Counted from the first letter of the stretch, positions 9,843 through 19,543 are shown. The stretch: DNA of 64,000 nucleotides from Dolichospermum flos-aquae CCAP 1403/13F (GCF_012516395.1 NZ_CP051206.1:434001-498000); one strand, 5' to 3'. A program made the numbers and translations. The notes: generated by a model from the sequence alone, not told the origin.

Positions 9843-9921
9843 TTTGATGTTAATAATTGGATATCAATTTTATTTTAGTCCAAACTCAAGTAACAATCAT
9901 CATAAATGATAAATAAAATTC

Positions 9922-9951
9922 TGTAAATCCTAAAATCCTGGATATCCTGAT
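9922..9951 (-). repeat. Dispersed repeat (TCAGGATnTCCAGGATTTTAGG)
   Basis: The minus strand reads tcaggatatccaggatttta, the same short repeat seen on the plus strand at 22732-22756 and 22803-22827. All copies lie next to Uma2 genes of the three-copy set, so the duplicated unit includes flanking DNA. Confidence 0.5.
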
Positions 9952-10022
9952 AGCGAAGCGTGGCGTTAGCCATTTCAGACAATTAATGCTACAATAAACA
10001 AATAATTACTTGGTATCATATC

Positions 10023-10736
10023 ATGATGATTACTCAAGCACTGGAATTACAACCTAACATCTTAGAAGATATATCAGAAGATATCATTTTCCCCCCCAGT
10101 GACCTATATAGTGATGAACCTCCCGTGGAAACAGAACTGCATCTCGAACAAATAATGTTCTTAATAAAATCTCTCAAATGGTTATGGAAAGAGAGAACTG
10201 ATTTTTATGCTGTTGGAAACCTAAGTATTTACTATAGTCCTCATCAAAAAAAATCAGAAGATGTGAGAGGTCCAGATTTTTTCGTAGTTTTAGGAACAGA
10301 ACGAAAAACTAGAAAAAGTTGGGTTGTGTGGGAAGAAAATGGTAAATATCCTAACCTGATTGTGGAAATTCTTTCACCAACCACAGCTAAAACTGATAGA
10401 GAAACTAAAAAAGAACTTTATCAAGATACTTTCCGCACACCTGAGTATTTTTGGTTTGATCCCTATACTTTAGAATTTGCAGGTTTTTATTTAATACATG
10501 GTAAATATCAACCTGTAGAACCGAATGAAAAGGGACATTTATGGAGTCAAGAATTAGGTTTATATTTAGGAATTGTTCAGGGTTTATTAAGGTATTTTAC
10601 ACCAGATGGAGATTTAGTTCCCACACCGGAAGAAAGTGCAGAATTTGAAGCCCAGAGAGCAGAAATCTCTGATGAAAAAGTTCAACGGTTAGCAGCAAAG
10701 TTGCGAGAATTAAATATTGATCCAGATACAATTTAA
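10023..10736 (+). CDS. Uma2-family (DUF820) putative endonuclease, copy 1
   Basis: A 237-residue protein of the Uma2 family, a PD-(D/E)xK-like nuclease fold greatly expanded in cyanobacteria and of unproven function. Fold motifs are RGPDFFVVLG and IVEILSPTTAKTDRETKK. The C-terminus is a charged helical tail (EFEAQRAEISDEKVQRLAAK). Nearly identical to copies at 11900-12622 and 22889-23652. The 40 bp upstream are also shared (acaattaatgctacaataaa). It ends in front of a hairpin terminator at 10740. Confidence 0.85.
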   Translation: MMITQALELQPNILEDISEDIIFPPSDLYSDEPPVETELHLEQIMFLIKSLKWLWKERTDFYAVGNLSIYYSPHQKKSEDVRGPDFFVVLGTERKTRKSWVVWEENGKYPNLIVEILSPTTAKTDRETKKELYQDTFRTPEYFWFDPYTLEFAGFYLIHGKYQPVEPNEKGHLWSQELGLYLGIVQGLLRYFTPDGDLVPTPEESAEFEAQRAEISDEKVQRLAAKLRELNIDPDTI

Positions 10737-10739
10737 TTT

Positions 10740-10772
10740 AGATCCCTTACTTCTTAGAGAAGTTGGGGATCT
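10740..10772. terminator. Hairpin terminator between convergent genes
   Basis: AGATCCC...ACTTCT-tag-AGAAGT...GGGGATCT forms a long stem between the stop of the Uma2 gene and the stop of the convergent secreted-protein gene; probably bidirectional. Confidence 0.6.
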
Positions 10773-10781
10773 ATTCCATGT

Positions 10782-11415
10782 TTATTTTGGACTATAGGGC
10801 AGAGAAGAATGGTGTAGAATAATACGCAATTTACCATCACCACCTCTAACAAACTGCCAGGTTTTATCTACTGTTGTGACTTTACCTGTTTTATCAGTTA
10901 TGGAAACATTACCCATAGTGGTAGCAGTATTACCGACAATAAAAATACCAGCGTTGCGAATTTCCACCTTTCGCCATCCTTTGAGAGCAAAACCAGTATC
11001 TTTAGGGAAGGAGGAATCACCACCCACAAAATAAGACAAAGCTCCTTTGTGTGTCGTGCGGAAGGTCTCGTCTCCACCTGCCAAGGTTGGCTTGAACAAC
11101 ACCAATCCCGATTGATAAGCATATGCTTGATCTATTATATTGTCAGCCAATGTTCTAGCAGCGGCTATCCCCTTTTCATCATAGGTGGTACTGATGGAAA
11201 CCAGTGCTTCACCCCAGGCTTTTTGAGCAGCCAGCACTTCAGCCTCAGTAATGGATATATTAACTACTGATGTCTTAGAATTTGATGAGGACGGCTTAGT
11301 GGTGGTACTATTAACTTGACCATGAGCCATCAATGGCGCAGTAACCAACAACGCTATAGTAGCAGCGGTTACAGAAAGATTGACTTGTAATTGTTTAAAG
11401 GGGTTGGTATGCATA
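10782..11415 (-). CDS. Secreted protein with SnoaL/NTF2-like region, function unknown
   Basis: About 210 residues from ATG 11415 (an upstream TTG at 11432 is possible). The N-terminus is a signal peptide: basic start, hydrophobic LSVTAATIALLVTAPLMA, cleavage near AHG/Q. The mature part (EAEVLAAQKAWGEALVSIST ... HHSSLPYSP) looks like an NTF2/SnoaL-type alpha-beta protein, a group often mis-annotated as phosphoribosyl-AMP cyclohydrolase. No catalytic residues can be assigned. Probably periplasmic. Convergent with the Uma2 gene. Confidence 0.65.
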
Positions 11416-11899
11416 CTAAGAAGAAATATCAAAGGGGAAGTTAAAAAAACGTCTCCACAACATCTAACAACCTTGTGCCAAATCAGTCCAATATTTAATA
11501 TAAATAGTTACCATAAGTAATCATCTATGCTATCATTTAATGATCTAGGATTAGCCATTTCAATATGTGTTAATTTTCTGCTTAACGGGTGACAAGGCGG
11601 TTGATGAGATATGGGGCTTGTTCTTAGGGAACACCAAAAAATAAATTACCCAATTTTGTGGGACGGGCAGGATGCCCATCCTTGATGGTTAGCGGGCTTT
11701 TCGTCCCGCACCACAAGAAATTTTTGGGTATTTTTTTAATTGGAAGTCCCTTAAGGTAAGTTCCTTTTGGTCGAGCAATTTTTAGATCGTGTGGATGACG
11801 GCAAAAAGCTATGGCAAATGTTTAAGAGATTTGCGATAATTCAGTGAAAGTAATTGACAATTAATGCTACAATAAATCAATAATTACTTGGTATCATAC
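11416..11899. other. Intergenic region with palindromic remnant
   Basis: No credible gene. It has an imperfect inverted repeat at about 11657-11717 (gtgggacgggcaggatgccc against gggcttttcgtcccgcac), a MITE-like fold, and at 11859-11897 the upstream segment shared with the other Uma2 copies (acaattaatgctacaataaa), the probable promoter of the next gene. Confidence 0.5.
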
Positions 11900-12622
11900 A
11901 TGATGATTACTCAAGCACTGGAATTACAAACTAACACATCAGAAGATATCATTTTTCCCCCCAGTGACCTATATAGTGATGAACCTCCTGTGGAAACAGA
12001 ACTGCATCTCGAACAAATAATGCTCTTAATAAAATCTCTCAAATGGTTATGGAAGGAGAGAACAGATTTTTACGCTGTCGGAAATCTGAGTATTTACTAT
12101 AGTCCTCATCAAAAAAAATCAGAAGATGTGAGAGGTCCAGATTTTTTCGTAGTTTTAGGAACAGAACGAAAAACTAGAAAAAGTTGGGTAGTGTGGGAAG
12201 AAAATGGCAAATATCCTCATGTCATTGTCGAAATTCTTTCACCAACCACAGCTAAAACTGATAGAGAAACTAAAAAAATACTTTATCAAGATACTTTCCG
12301 TACACCTGATTATTTTTGGTTTGATCCTTATACATTGGAATTTGCAGGATTTAATTTAATCAGTGGCAAATATCAACCCTTAAAACCTAATGAAAAAGGA
12401 CATTTATGGAGTGAAGAATTGGGGTTATATTTAGGAATTTATGAAGGTTTATTAAGATATTTTACATCATCAGGAGTTTTAGTTCCTACACCGGAAGAAA
12501 GCGCAGAGATGGAAACAACAAGAGCAGCAATGGAAGCAGAAAAAGCGAAAATATCAAATGAAAGATCCCAAAGGTTAGCTGCAAAATTGAGAGAGTTAAA
12601 TATTGATCCAGATACAATTTAA
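11900..12622 (+). CDS. Uma2-family putative endonuclease, copy 2
   Basis: A 240-residue Uma2 protein from ATG 11900 (an ORF from 11888 lacks the shared MMITQALELQ start). It is a direct duplicate of the gene at 10023: most residues are identical through RGPDFFVVLG and the KTDRETKK motif. It differs in the tail, which carries extra AEMETTRAAMEAEKAK repeats. The upstream 40 bp are duplicated too. Function is unknown in this family; a nuclease fold is predicted. Confidence 0.85.
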   Translation: MMITQALELQTNTSEDIIFPPSDLYSDEPPVETELHLEQIMLLIKSLKWLWKERTDFYAVGNLSIYYSPHQKKSEDVRGPDFFVVLGTERKTRKSWVVWEENGKYPHVIVEILSPTTAKTDRETKKILYQDTFRTPDYFWFDPYTLEFAGFNLISGKYQPLKPNEKGHLWSEELGLYLGIYEGLLRYFTSSGVLVPTPEESAEMETTRAAMEAEKAKISNERSQRLAAKLRELNIDPDTI

Positions 12623-12688
12623 CGAAATCTAAAATCAAATTGTGTTTGTTTTAATTACCCCAAATTTGTATATTAGGAGGATGATTTT

Positions 12689-13264
12689 ATGTTAATTATG
12701 ACAATTAAAGATGTAGAACAAGTCCAAACCGCTTTTAGTGAAGCTGGTTTAGATTACGATGTTGAATTAACAAACGGGAGAATTTCTATCGTGGGTCCAT
12801 CGGATATTGTATCTAGTGAAGTTGGTATTCTTTTTAGTCGGCTATTAGCTAATTGGGTTTATCCTCGTCGTTTAGGAAGAGTATTTGATTCTGCTGGTGG
12901 TTTCATTTTACCTGATAGCAACCTCACCGCACCAGATGTTTCTTTTGTTCGGGCTGCGCGTCTGCGTCAAAGTCCCCGTTATTTTGGCGAACTTGTACCA
13001 GATTTAGTAGTAGAAATTAAATCTCAAAGTGATAGAATTAAACCTTTAGTTACTAAAATTCTCAACTTGATCAAATTAGGTGCTGTGATGGGAATTTTAA
13101 TTGATCCTGATGAGGAAACTGTTACAGTTTATCGTCATCAAGGTGAACCAACTATTTTAAATAATGGCGATATTTTAACTTTACCAGAACTTTTTCCCGG
13201 TTGGGAATTAGCTGTTTCTGAATTATGGCCTCCTATTTTTACTGAAGAAGAAATAGAAGGTTAA
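12689..13264 (+). CDS. Uma2-family protein, divergent member
   Basis: A 191-residue Uma2/DUF820 protein, not closely related to the three-copy set. The fold signature is visible (LTAPDVSFVRAARL, LVPDLVVEIKSQSDR, LGAVMGILIDPDEETVTVYR, LFPGWEL). A strong AGGAGG ribosome-binding site 9 bp upstream supports ATG 12689. It starts 66 bp after the previous Uma2 gene and may be co-transcribed. Confidence 0.85.
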   Translation: MLIMTIKDVEQVQTAFSEAGLDYDVELTNGRISIVGPSDIVSSEVGILFSRLLANWVYPRRLGRVFDSAGGFILPDSNLTAPDVSFVRAARLRQSPRYFGELVPDLVVEIKSQSDRIKPLVTKILNLIKLGAVMGILIDPDEETVTVYRHQGEPTILNNGDILTLPELFPGWELAVSELWPPIFTEEEIEG

Positions 13265-13327
13265 TTTGTTTGATCGGATTGGTTTTTTGTGGATTTCTTT
13301 GATGAGAAATCGGGAATTTTGCCCCAA

Positions 13328-13351
13328 GAGTGCGGAGAAACCTCCACACTC
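13328..13351. terminator. Hairpin between convergent genes
   Basis: GAGTGcGGAG-aaac-CTCCaCACTC stem between the Uma2 stop (13264) and the cyclophilin stop (13362); likely bidirectional terminator. Confidence 0.6.
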
Positions 13352-13361
13352 ATCTTTGATT

Positions 13362-13877
13362 TTATTCGTGGATAGTCACTTTGATCATTTTAACTGGAGT
13401 TGTGGGGCGATCGCCTGATCCTGTGGGAGTAGTTTCAATGGCTTTTAATACATCCATCCCTTCAGTAACTCGACCGAAAACAGGATGTTTAGATTGACCA
13501 GGTGTAAACCAATCCAGATAGTGATTGTGGACAGTGTTGATGAAAAACTGGCAACTACCACTATTAGGTCTTCCCGTATTAGCCATAGATAGAGTTCCTG
13601 GTTCGTTAGAAAGTTTTCCATCTTCAGGATGCTCATCTTGAATGCAACCATCAGGACTATTACCTGTACCCGCACGAGGAGAGCTAGGATCTTTGCTGTA
13701 GGGACAACCAAACTGCACCATGAAATTTTTAATTACACGGTGGAAATGCAGACCATCATAAAACCCACTTTTGGCCAATTTGATGAAATTTCCCGCCGTT
13801 ATGGGCATAACGTCGGTGAATAGCTCAAGAGTGATAGTACCAAGGGAAGTTTCTAGAGTTGCGGTGGGATTTGCCAT
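13362..13877 (-). CDS. Cyclophilin-type peptidyl-prolyl cis-trans isomerase
   Basis: A 171-residue single-domain cyclophilin from ATG 13877. Active-site motifs are [28 protein letters not shown]-like YLDWFTPG, and [12 protein letters not shown]. It catalyses proline isomerisation in protein folding; no signal peptide, so cytoplasmic. It contains the insertion [20 protein letters not shown] typical of some cyanobacterial and plant-type cyclophilins. A housekeeping-like gene carried as cargo of the nifD element, so it may be absent from heterocysts. Further family copies elsewhere are likely. Confidence 0.92.
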   Translation of the reverse strand: MANPTATLETSLGTITLELFTDVMPITAGNFIKLAKSGFYDGLHFHRVIKNFMVQFGCPYSKDPSSPRAGTGNSPDGCIQDEHPEDGKLSNEPGTLSMANTGRPNSGSCQFFINTVHNHYLDWFTPGQSKHPVFGRVTEGMDVLKAIETTPTGSGDRPTTPVKMIKVTIHE

Positions 13878-14442
13878 GAATATTGAATTACAAGAAAATG
13901 GACTGAAAGTCACGTGGGGGATTTATCCCCCAGTGACTTATGGTGTTATACTATTTGTAACAGGAAAGGTAATCAACCTGTCTAAAAACCTAACTACCTA
14001 ACGATAATCTGTACCTTGACAATTAAATTTATGCGGTTCTACTGCATTGTTCTAGTTTCTTCCTAGCAGTAGGTAAAAGATTTATAGGAACTGGACTTGT
14101 GTTGAGCGAAGTCGAAACACGAATCAGAATTTTGAAACAAATCGTTTCCAGCTAAACAGGACTTGCATTAATGCAACTACGGTCGGGCAGACCGAAAGTT
14201 AACCCTTCGGCTTCGCTCAGGGTTAAAGCCGAGCGGAGTCGAGGCTTTAACGCTTGGGGAGAGTCCCACCTCGCTCGCTAGAAAACGCAAGGAATCTAGT
14301 TTAAGTGGCCTCATTGAACCAAGAATCTCCGTGTCTTTAGACCGGGGAGTGTCAATAATCTGTGTAATGGTTTACCTACTGTCAAACAAAAAACCTCCAC
14401 TCGTGTTGAAGAAACTCAAGCTGAGGTTGTTTTTTCAGCATT
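13878..14442. other. Intergenic region with palindromes and IS605-like end remnant
   Basis: No gene. Contains paired inverted segments around 14192-14250 (gggttaa...ttaaccc, gagcggagtcgag). At 14325-14353 is aatctccgtgtctttagaccggggagtgtca, given here only as its parts AATCTCCGTGTCTTTAGAC and CGGGGAGTGTCAA. That motif recurs on the opposite strand at 48494-48523, just after a TnpB-like C-terminal reading frame, so it is probably the right end of an IS200/IS605-type element. Confidence 0.5.
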
Positions 14443-15021
14443 TTAATCTGGGAAAGCTAAACCAGTTCTCGGATCTCTGATATATAATCCTAGTGTCAAA
14501 CTCCGCATAACTTCATCCCAAATCGGTATTAATTGCTCTGCTTGATCTGCCCAATAATCAAAGGTAATTAAACATTGAATATTTGAACCTAAACCCACAC
14601 AAGTCCGCGAAAAAGCTTCTCTGGGTTCGGTTTGAGTGTCAATAAATTTAATTTGACACCACATTATTCTGGCTGTTTGTCGCCTAACAGTAATTACTTC
14701 TCCCCTTTCAATCACATCACGGCTATCATCTTCCATGATTTTCTTCAAAGTGTGTTTAAGGGGAAACAGTGTCCAGTCATTCGGGGGTAAATGATTGTAA
14801 GATACCTCTAAACAACAATCATCATCAGGTGGTTTTTTGTCCATGAACTTGAAAGATTTTTCTTGTGGTTCAAATACCCAATTTTGGGGAACATTGAAGC
14901 GAACCGCACCCCTCCCAGCTACAAAAATTTTATAATCATCAGGTCCTTCCCAGCGATGATCTGGGCTTAATTCTAGGGTTTCTTTAATCCATTGAAGATT
15001 GCTTTTTTTCCGCTTGGCCAT
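14443..15021 (-). CDS. Conserved hypothetical protein
   Basis: A 192-residue soluble protein (MAKRKKSNLQWIKETLELSP...). It has the look of a single beta-rich domain: VRFNVPQNWVFEP, LEVSYNHLPPNDW, VRRQTARIMWCQIKFID, CVGLGSNIQCLITFDYWAD, ending LGLYIRDPRTGLAFPD. I recognise no named family or catalytic motif. It stands alone on the minus strand, 62 bp after the start of the neighbouring Uma2 gene's stop, within the nifD element. Confidence 0.65.
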   Translation of the reverse strand: MAKRKKSNLQWIKETLELSPDHRWEGPDDYKIFVAGRGAVRFNVPQNWVFEPQEKSFKFMDKKPPDDDCCLEVSYNHLPPNDWTLFPLKHTLKKIMEDDSRDVIERGEVITVRRQTARIMWCQIKFIDTQTEPREAFSRTCVGLGSNIQCLITFDYWADQAEQLIPIWDEVMRSLTLGLYIRDPRTGLAFPD

Positions 15022-15082
15022 AGTTTTAATAAGGGATTAAATTTTAACTGACATTTATCAAACTTATGTTGGAAACATATTT

Positions 15083-15661
15083 TTACGTTTCTATTTCCAA
15101 TCCTACACCATCATAAAGTATTTCTATGGGAAATTCAAATTCAATACTTGATAAAGTGATGATGTCTCCAGTAGTGTAGGGATAGTAAAGCCACATTCTT
15201 CCTTCTCCTCGACAGTAACGTTCAACAGATATTTTTTCGGAATCAATCAAGATGTATTCTTGTAAACTAGGCATTGTTAAATAATATCTGAATTTTTCTC
15301 CTCTATCTTTATTACTTGTACCAGGAGAAAGAACTTCAACAATCAATTTAGGGTTTTGAATAAATTTGCGGGCATTAAGGTCATCAGGGTGACAACTAAC
15401 GATAAGATCAGGATAGAAGTATGGGCTTTTAGGGGTAACTTGCACTTTTACATCTGATACATTGACTCGACAACCTCTAGGACGGAGATGAGAATATAGA
15501 GGTCTGTAAAGATTTAGAGCAATATCATTATGAGGGATTGTACCACCGGTCATGGCGAAAACTTCGCCGTTGATGTATTCATAGCGAATATCCTGGTCAA
15601 GTTCCCATGAGAGATATTCCTCTATGGTCATTTTTGCTGGTTGTTGGGGAATGGCTATCAT
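15083..15661 (-). CDS. Uma2-family putative endonuclease
   Basis: A 192-residue Uma2 protein with the full family signature: MTIEEYLSWE, YEYINGEVFAMTGGT, HNDIALNL, FYPDLIVSC, LIVEVLSPGTSNKDRGEKF, LPSLQEYILID (as MPSLQEYILID) and VERYCR. Related to the gene at 41503 rather than to the three-copy set. Function of the family is not established. Confidence 0.88.
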   Translation of the reverse strand: MIAIPQQPAKMTIEEYLSWELDQDIRYEYINGEVFAMTGGTIPHNDIALNLYRPLYSHLRPRGCRVNVSDVKVQVTPKSPYFYPDLIVSCHPDDLNARKFIQNPKLIVEVLSPGTSNKDRGEKFRYYLTMPSLQEYILIDSEKISVERYCRGEGRMWLYYPYTTGDIITLSSIEFEFPIEILYDGVGLEIET

Positions 15662-15741
15662 ATCAGTTTTTTTAAGTTTGTTTTGATTATAGCAACTACA
15701 ATTACAACTATTTTTAGGTTATTAAAGGATATTTTTAGGTA

Positions 15742-15780
15742 AGTTTCGCGCAAAGGTACAAAGGAGCAAAGACGCAAAGT
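15742..15780 (+). repeat. Dispersed CGCAAAG-rich repeat
   Basis: GTTTCGCGCAAAGGTACAAA followed by GGAGCAAAGACGCAAAG. The same unit recurs at 28623-28660 and, inverted, at 48910-48935. A short interspersed repeat of the genome; no gene. Confidence 0.6.
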
Positions 15781-15922
15781 AAGAAAGGATGCGATCGCTC
15801 TCATACGAATACTCACAAATTATTAATATTATTTTCACAATTTGCAGTGCAAATAGTCGTTTAAAATAATCCTAGTATTTTCTACGTAGATAGAATTACC
15901 TTTTGAAAAAATTAAACATTTT

Positions 15923-16228
15923 ATGACGAATCAAAATAACAAATTGCCTGGTTTTCTATCTGGTTGTTTAGTCTTCATCTTTTGTTTTCCGTTGTGCTTA
16001 TCTTTTTCTTCTTGGTTTGCTTTTGCTATTGGACCGATGAGTTGTGCTTTACCAAATAGGTGTTCACAGTTGGAAATAAATACCAAAAGCATTATGTCAT
16101 TAATTGTTTTATTTGGGGGAGGATTTGCGGTTCCCATAATAGTTGCAAGTTCTGTTGGTAAAGTAAGTTCAAGTTTGATAGAGAATACGCAACAATCTAA
16201 AAATGAAGATGATATTAATATGCCATAG
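15923..16228 (+). CDS. Small membrane protein, unknown
   Basis: A 101-residue protein with two hydrophobic spans (FLSGCLVFIFCFPLCLSFSS and IMSLIVLFGGGFAVPIIVAS) separated by a short Cys-containing loop (PMSCALPNRCSQL) and an acidic tail. No family recognised. Isolated between two minus-strand genes. Coding status is supported only by length and plausible membrane topology. Confidence 0.4.
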   Translation: MTNQNNKLPGFLSGCLVFIFCFPLCLSFSSWFAFAIGPMSCALPNRCSQLEINTKSIMSLIVLFGGGFAVPIIVASSVGKVSSSLIENTQQSKNEDDINMP

Positions 16229-16328
16229 AATCAATAAATGTTTCGTTGACATTCTATATTATGGATATTTAGTATGATCTGCGTACTCAAAATGGTCGGA
16301 CTCAGGGGGCTGTTTTTCCGTAAATATT

Positions 16329-16553
16329 TTACAATAATTCAGGAATATGTTCATTTTCATAGTTTTCAATTAATGCACCAATAACTTCCATAAGCGATGC
16401 GAGAGGATGGGTTTCATCTTCACCAATTTGATCAATGAGAGCATCAAGTATGTTAACCAAGTATTCATATTCTGCTTCTGTGTGAGGGACAAAAACATTT
16501 TCGGCAATGGATGACCAAGTGGTGATAGTTTGATTGATGTTTAAACTTTGCAT
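16329..16553 (-). pseudogene. HigA-type antitoxin, N-terminal half only
   Basis: A 74-residue frame resembling the N-terminal region of HigA-like antitoxins (EAEYEYLVNILDALIDQIGEDE ... LIENYENEHIPELL, shown in parts). In the family an XRE helix-turn-helix follows at this point; here a stop ends the protein at 74 residues and no toxin gene is adjacent. It abuts the protease gene start/stop by a single base. Either a truncated remnant or a free-standing N-domain protein. Confidence 0.45.
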
Positions 16554-16972
16554 TATTCTTTTCTTGAATGTACCTCAAAAGCCAAATCTGCACGGTAAAA
16601 ACACACATCAAATTCTAAAAAGAAATTCATACGCCCTAGTAATAAAGGTACATCATCAGATAAGCACCACGCAAAAACTAAGCGCACAGGCTCAAATGAT
16701 CCAATCTGGGCAGATACTAGTAAACCTCTTGCCTCTACTGGTGCTAAATTGCCAGCCAATATCACAGAAGTAGTTTGTTCCTCCCAAATTGCACCTATCT
16801 GAATACCTACACTGTATGGGAGAACGTTAACACTTGCGCCAGTATCTAATAAACCAGAAACATCTACTGATGAGTTACGATAAGTGAGTGTTAATGGTAA
16901 CTTTGGCAGAGCATCGGGAACACCAAAGGTATCATATCCTTCTGTAAAGGAAAATCTTTGAGTTTTAGCCAT
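16553..16972 (-). CDS. Retropepsin-like aspartic protease domain protein
   Basis: A 139-residue protein. The signature LLDTGASVNVLPY (~41-53) is the DTGA catalytic loop of retroviral-type aspartic proteases, followed by a hydrophobic strand and the second conserved LLLGRMNFF. Such single-domain proteases act as dimers. It follows a 71-residue partner gene by one base on the same strand. The physiological substrate is unknown. Confidence 0.7.
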   Translation of the reverse strand: MAKTQRFSFTEGYDTFGVPDALPKLPLTLTYRNSSVDVSGLLDTGASVNVLPYSVGIQIGAIWEEQTTSVILAGNLAPVEARGLLVSAQIGSFEPVRLVFAWCLSDDVPLLLGRMNFFLEFDVCFYRADLAFEVHSRKE

Positions 16973-16973
16973 T

Positions 16974-17189
16974 TTACTTTTGTTCGTCCGCTTCTAGTAG
17001 TTGGGCAAGTTGATGTGCGGCTGCATGGGAATTAAGCGGTGATAAAATAGAATAGGTTGCTCCCTGTTCTAATGATGGTTCTTCATCTCTAGATAATTCG
17101 GAAACTAGAAACTGCATTACTTTTAGTTTGTCTGCACGATTTAGATTTCGCAGGGTAGGAAATAGTTCTATGGCGTTCATAATTGTCAT
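16974..17189 (-). CDS. Small hypothetical protein, partner of the protease gene
   Basis: A 71-residue helical protein (AIELFPTLRNLNRADKLKVM...). It ends 1 bp before the protease start, so the two are almost certainly co-translated; this pairing fits a regulatory or antitoxin-like partner. Its C-terminus (SHAAAHQLAQLLEADEQK) is helical. No family named. Confidence 0.6.
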   Translation of the reverse strand: MTIMNAIELFPTLRNLNRADKLKVMQFLVSELSRDEEPSLEQGATYSILSPLNSHAAAHQLAQLLEADEQK

Positions 17190-17299
17190 GGTAGAGAGAA
17201 TTTTATATTTCTATTTTTCCACAAGTTTCATGATTGTGCGATCGCTCTTGGGGATTTAGAAAAGTGCGATCGCTATTTGCGACTACCCTAAATGACAGT

Positions 17300-17732
17300 T
17301 TACTCAGTAAGCAAACTTAGTCCAAATATCCAGGCAGGTGGGTTATTACTGGTATAGTCACCTCTAAAGATACCTGTGATGGGAGATTCGACGGGTCCAA
17401 ACACAACTTTCCATGTTTTGTTTAAACGAGCTGAGAATACTTTTATAATATGAAGATTACAGGACATAGGTATGTCCATATAGGCATCATAGCCATTAAA
17501 TTTTTCGGGATAGACACGGAGAAGATATGTTTCTTGAGTGACTTTTTGACCATCAATAGTTTCAAGTTCAATTTCCTCATACCAATAGTCTCGTTCTTGA
17601 GGATGATGAGTTGCAGAATTGAAAAGCCTATTTTCCTCCATACGAATTTCTTCTACTACATCTTCATCTGCACCATATAAATCTAGTAAGCGCGAGAAGG
17701 ATATAATATGGAATGAACATCCCTCTGTTTCT
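17300..17732 (-). pseudogene. PIN-like nuclease gene, 3' part separated by the IS4 insertion
   Basis: Minus-strand frame that continues the gene at 19544-20340. Removing the IS and one copy of the 10-bp target duplication joins DEFRR to ETEGCSFHIISFSRLLDLYG in one frame and runs through to a stop at 17300. The last 113 residues (from an internal ATG at 17641) could still be translated separately. They contain YWYEEIELETIDGQKVTQ and WKVVFGPVESPI; domain identity unknown. Confidence 0.75.
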
Positions 17733-17742
17733 CGCCTAAATT
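17733..17742 (+). repeat. IS4 target-site duplication, left
   Basis: CGCCTAAATT, repeated exactly at 19544-19553 on the other side of the insertion sequence. Confidence 0.9.
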
Positions 17743-19543
17743 CAATACCCGTGAATGAAATTAATAGCCTACAAATAATTACTAATATTAATTCTGCAAA
17801 TATTAAGGCATAAAAATAACTTCAGTTTAGTCTAAACTCCAGGCAAAATGTATCTAAAATTATATGATCATGAGATTTTTCTTGAATTTATAAATCATCA
17901 ATCTTGTCAATTATTTGAAATCAAATTTAAAAAATCATAAATGTGTCATTTTTTTCGTCGAGAATTTTTATTCCTGCTCCAAAATGAGTAGCCTGATAGT
18001 ATATATTGACAAAATATGAAAGAATATTTAAGCTTTATAAGAGTTTATTTCAAGTCATCCTTGACAGTTTTGTATGGGAATTCAAAAAGAACATCATCAG
18101 ATGCTTACTCAGTTTACGACAGAATATGATCTGCAACCAATTGCAAAACATTTATCAACTATTATCAAAGAATCTTTGGCGAGTGTTTCATCAAGTAAAT
18201 GTCGTCAAGGAACGATTCTAGTACCAACGTTTGTCATTTGGTTTGTAATTCTCTCCACTATCCGTCGTGATTTAAGTTATTTAGGAATAATGGATTGGAT
18301 GATATCAGGATTGAGGTGGTTATCCTGTTGTCTACCAAAACAACTTATTTCTGAAGGTGCTATGAGTCATGCCAGAGTTCGTATAGGATTAACAGTTTTT
18401 CAACTAATATTTAAAAAACTCACTTCTAGTTTGACAACATTGAAATATGACTTTCATAAATGGACTACAGTAATATTTGATGGTTCCACAGGTACGACAC
18501 CTGATACTGAAAGTAATCGTGATAAATTTGGGAAGTCTAAATGTGGTCGAGGAGAAAGTGCTTTTCCCATGCTGAGAATAGTCACATTAATATCAGCATC
18601 AACACGCCTGATCCTAGATTTTACCTATGGTTCGAGCCAAGGTAAAGGAACTGGTGAAAGGACTTTAATGACTAAATTACTGGCACAATTTAACCAGAAA
18701 AACTTATTATTTTTATTAGATGCTGGTTTATATTCCTTTGCAACTATTTTTAGTATTCGTACAAAAGAATGCGACTTTTTACTTAGGGTAGCTTCTAATG
18801 TTAAACTACCTGTTATCTCTGATTCTCGTTTGCCAGATGGATACATGGCTAGATATCCAGATGGAAGTTATTTATCAGAAATTAATGGCAAAATTCTCAA
18901 TTTAGAAAAATCTACAGAATCGCATAAACAATGGAATCAGGAAAGTATCATTGTCCGAGTTATTGAATATCAAATTCCTGGTTTTCTCCCTCGTCGTTTA
19001 GTTACTAGTATTATTGACCCTAATATTTCTGCCAAAGAATTAATTATTCACTATCATTGCAGATGGGAGGTGGAAATTAGTTTCTGTGAAATAAAAACAC
19101 ATCAATGTGCTACGCTCAAAGGACAAATGCCCACTATTTTTCGGAGCAAAACATCTGAATTAGTCGAACAAGAACTTTATGCTATGTTAATTGCTTATAA
19201 TCTACTCCGCGATTTAATTTACCAATCTGCTAACGAATATAATAAAAATCCTTTACTCCTTAGTTTTCTTGAATCTTTGCAACTAGTTATAGATTTAGTA
19301 CAACTCATCAGCCATTCATCCTTAAAATTACGAGAAATTCAACATCAATATTTATTATCATTAATTTCCCAGTCTGAAATTGATCGCCCCCGACGAAAAC
19401 GTATTAATCCCCGTGTTGTCAAAATTAAAATGTCCAAATTCAAGCGCAAAAACTCTTCCCATAAATCTGAAATCAGAGATATAGAAAAAGACTTGAAAAT
19501 CCTTCCCCCACAAGCAGTTTGACAATTTCATTCACGGGTATTG
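17743..19543 (+). mobile_element. Complete IS4-family insertion sequence (1801 bp)
   Basis: Bounded by perfect 20-bp terminal inverted repeats (CAATACCCGTGAATGAAATT at the left; its complement at the right) and flanked by the 10-bp direct repeat CGCCTAAATT. One transposase gene fills 18074-19522. The 330 bp from the left terminus to the transposase start carry no gene. Intact repeats and ORF suggest recent, possibly active insertion. Confidence 0.95.
18074..19522 (+). CDS. IS4-family DDE transposase
   Basis: A 482-residue transposase. DDE residues are D in VIFDGST (~155), D in LLDAGLY (~217) and E in the YREK signature YHCRWEVEISFCEIK (Y-x2-R-x3-E-x6-K), diagnostic for IS4. A large beta-strand insertion between the second D and the E is present, as in the family. 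The gene is full length with a basic C-terminus (RPRRKRINPRVVKIKMSKFK). It catalyses cut-and-paste transposition. Confidence 0.93.
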   Translation: MGIQKEHHQMLTQFTTEYDLQPIAKHLSTIIKESLASVSSSKCRQGTILVPTFVIWFVILSTIRRDLSYLGIMDWMISGLRWLSCCLPKQLISEGAMSHARVRIGLTVFQLIFKKLTSSLTTLKYDFHKWTTVIFDGSTGTTPDTESNRDKFGKSKCGRGESAFPMLRIVTLISASTRLILDFTYGSSQGKGTGERTLMTKLLAQFNQKNLLFLLDAGLYSFATIFSIRTKECDFLLRVASNVKLPVISDSRLPDGYMARYPDGSYLSEINGKILNLEKSTESHKQWNQESIIVRVIEYQIPGFLPRRLVTSIIDPNISAKELIIHYHCRWEVEISFCEIKTHQCATLKGQMPTIFRSKTSELVEQELYAMLIAYNLLRDLIYQSANEYNKNPLLLSFLESLQLVIDLVQLISHSSLKLREIQHQYLLSLISQSEIDRPRRKRINPRVVKIKMSKFKRKNSSHKSEIRDIEKDLKILPPQAV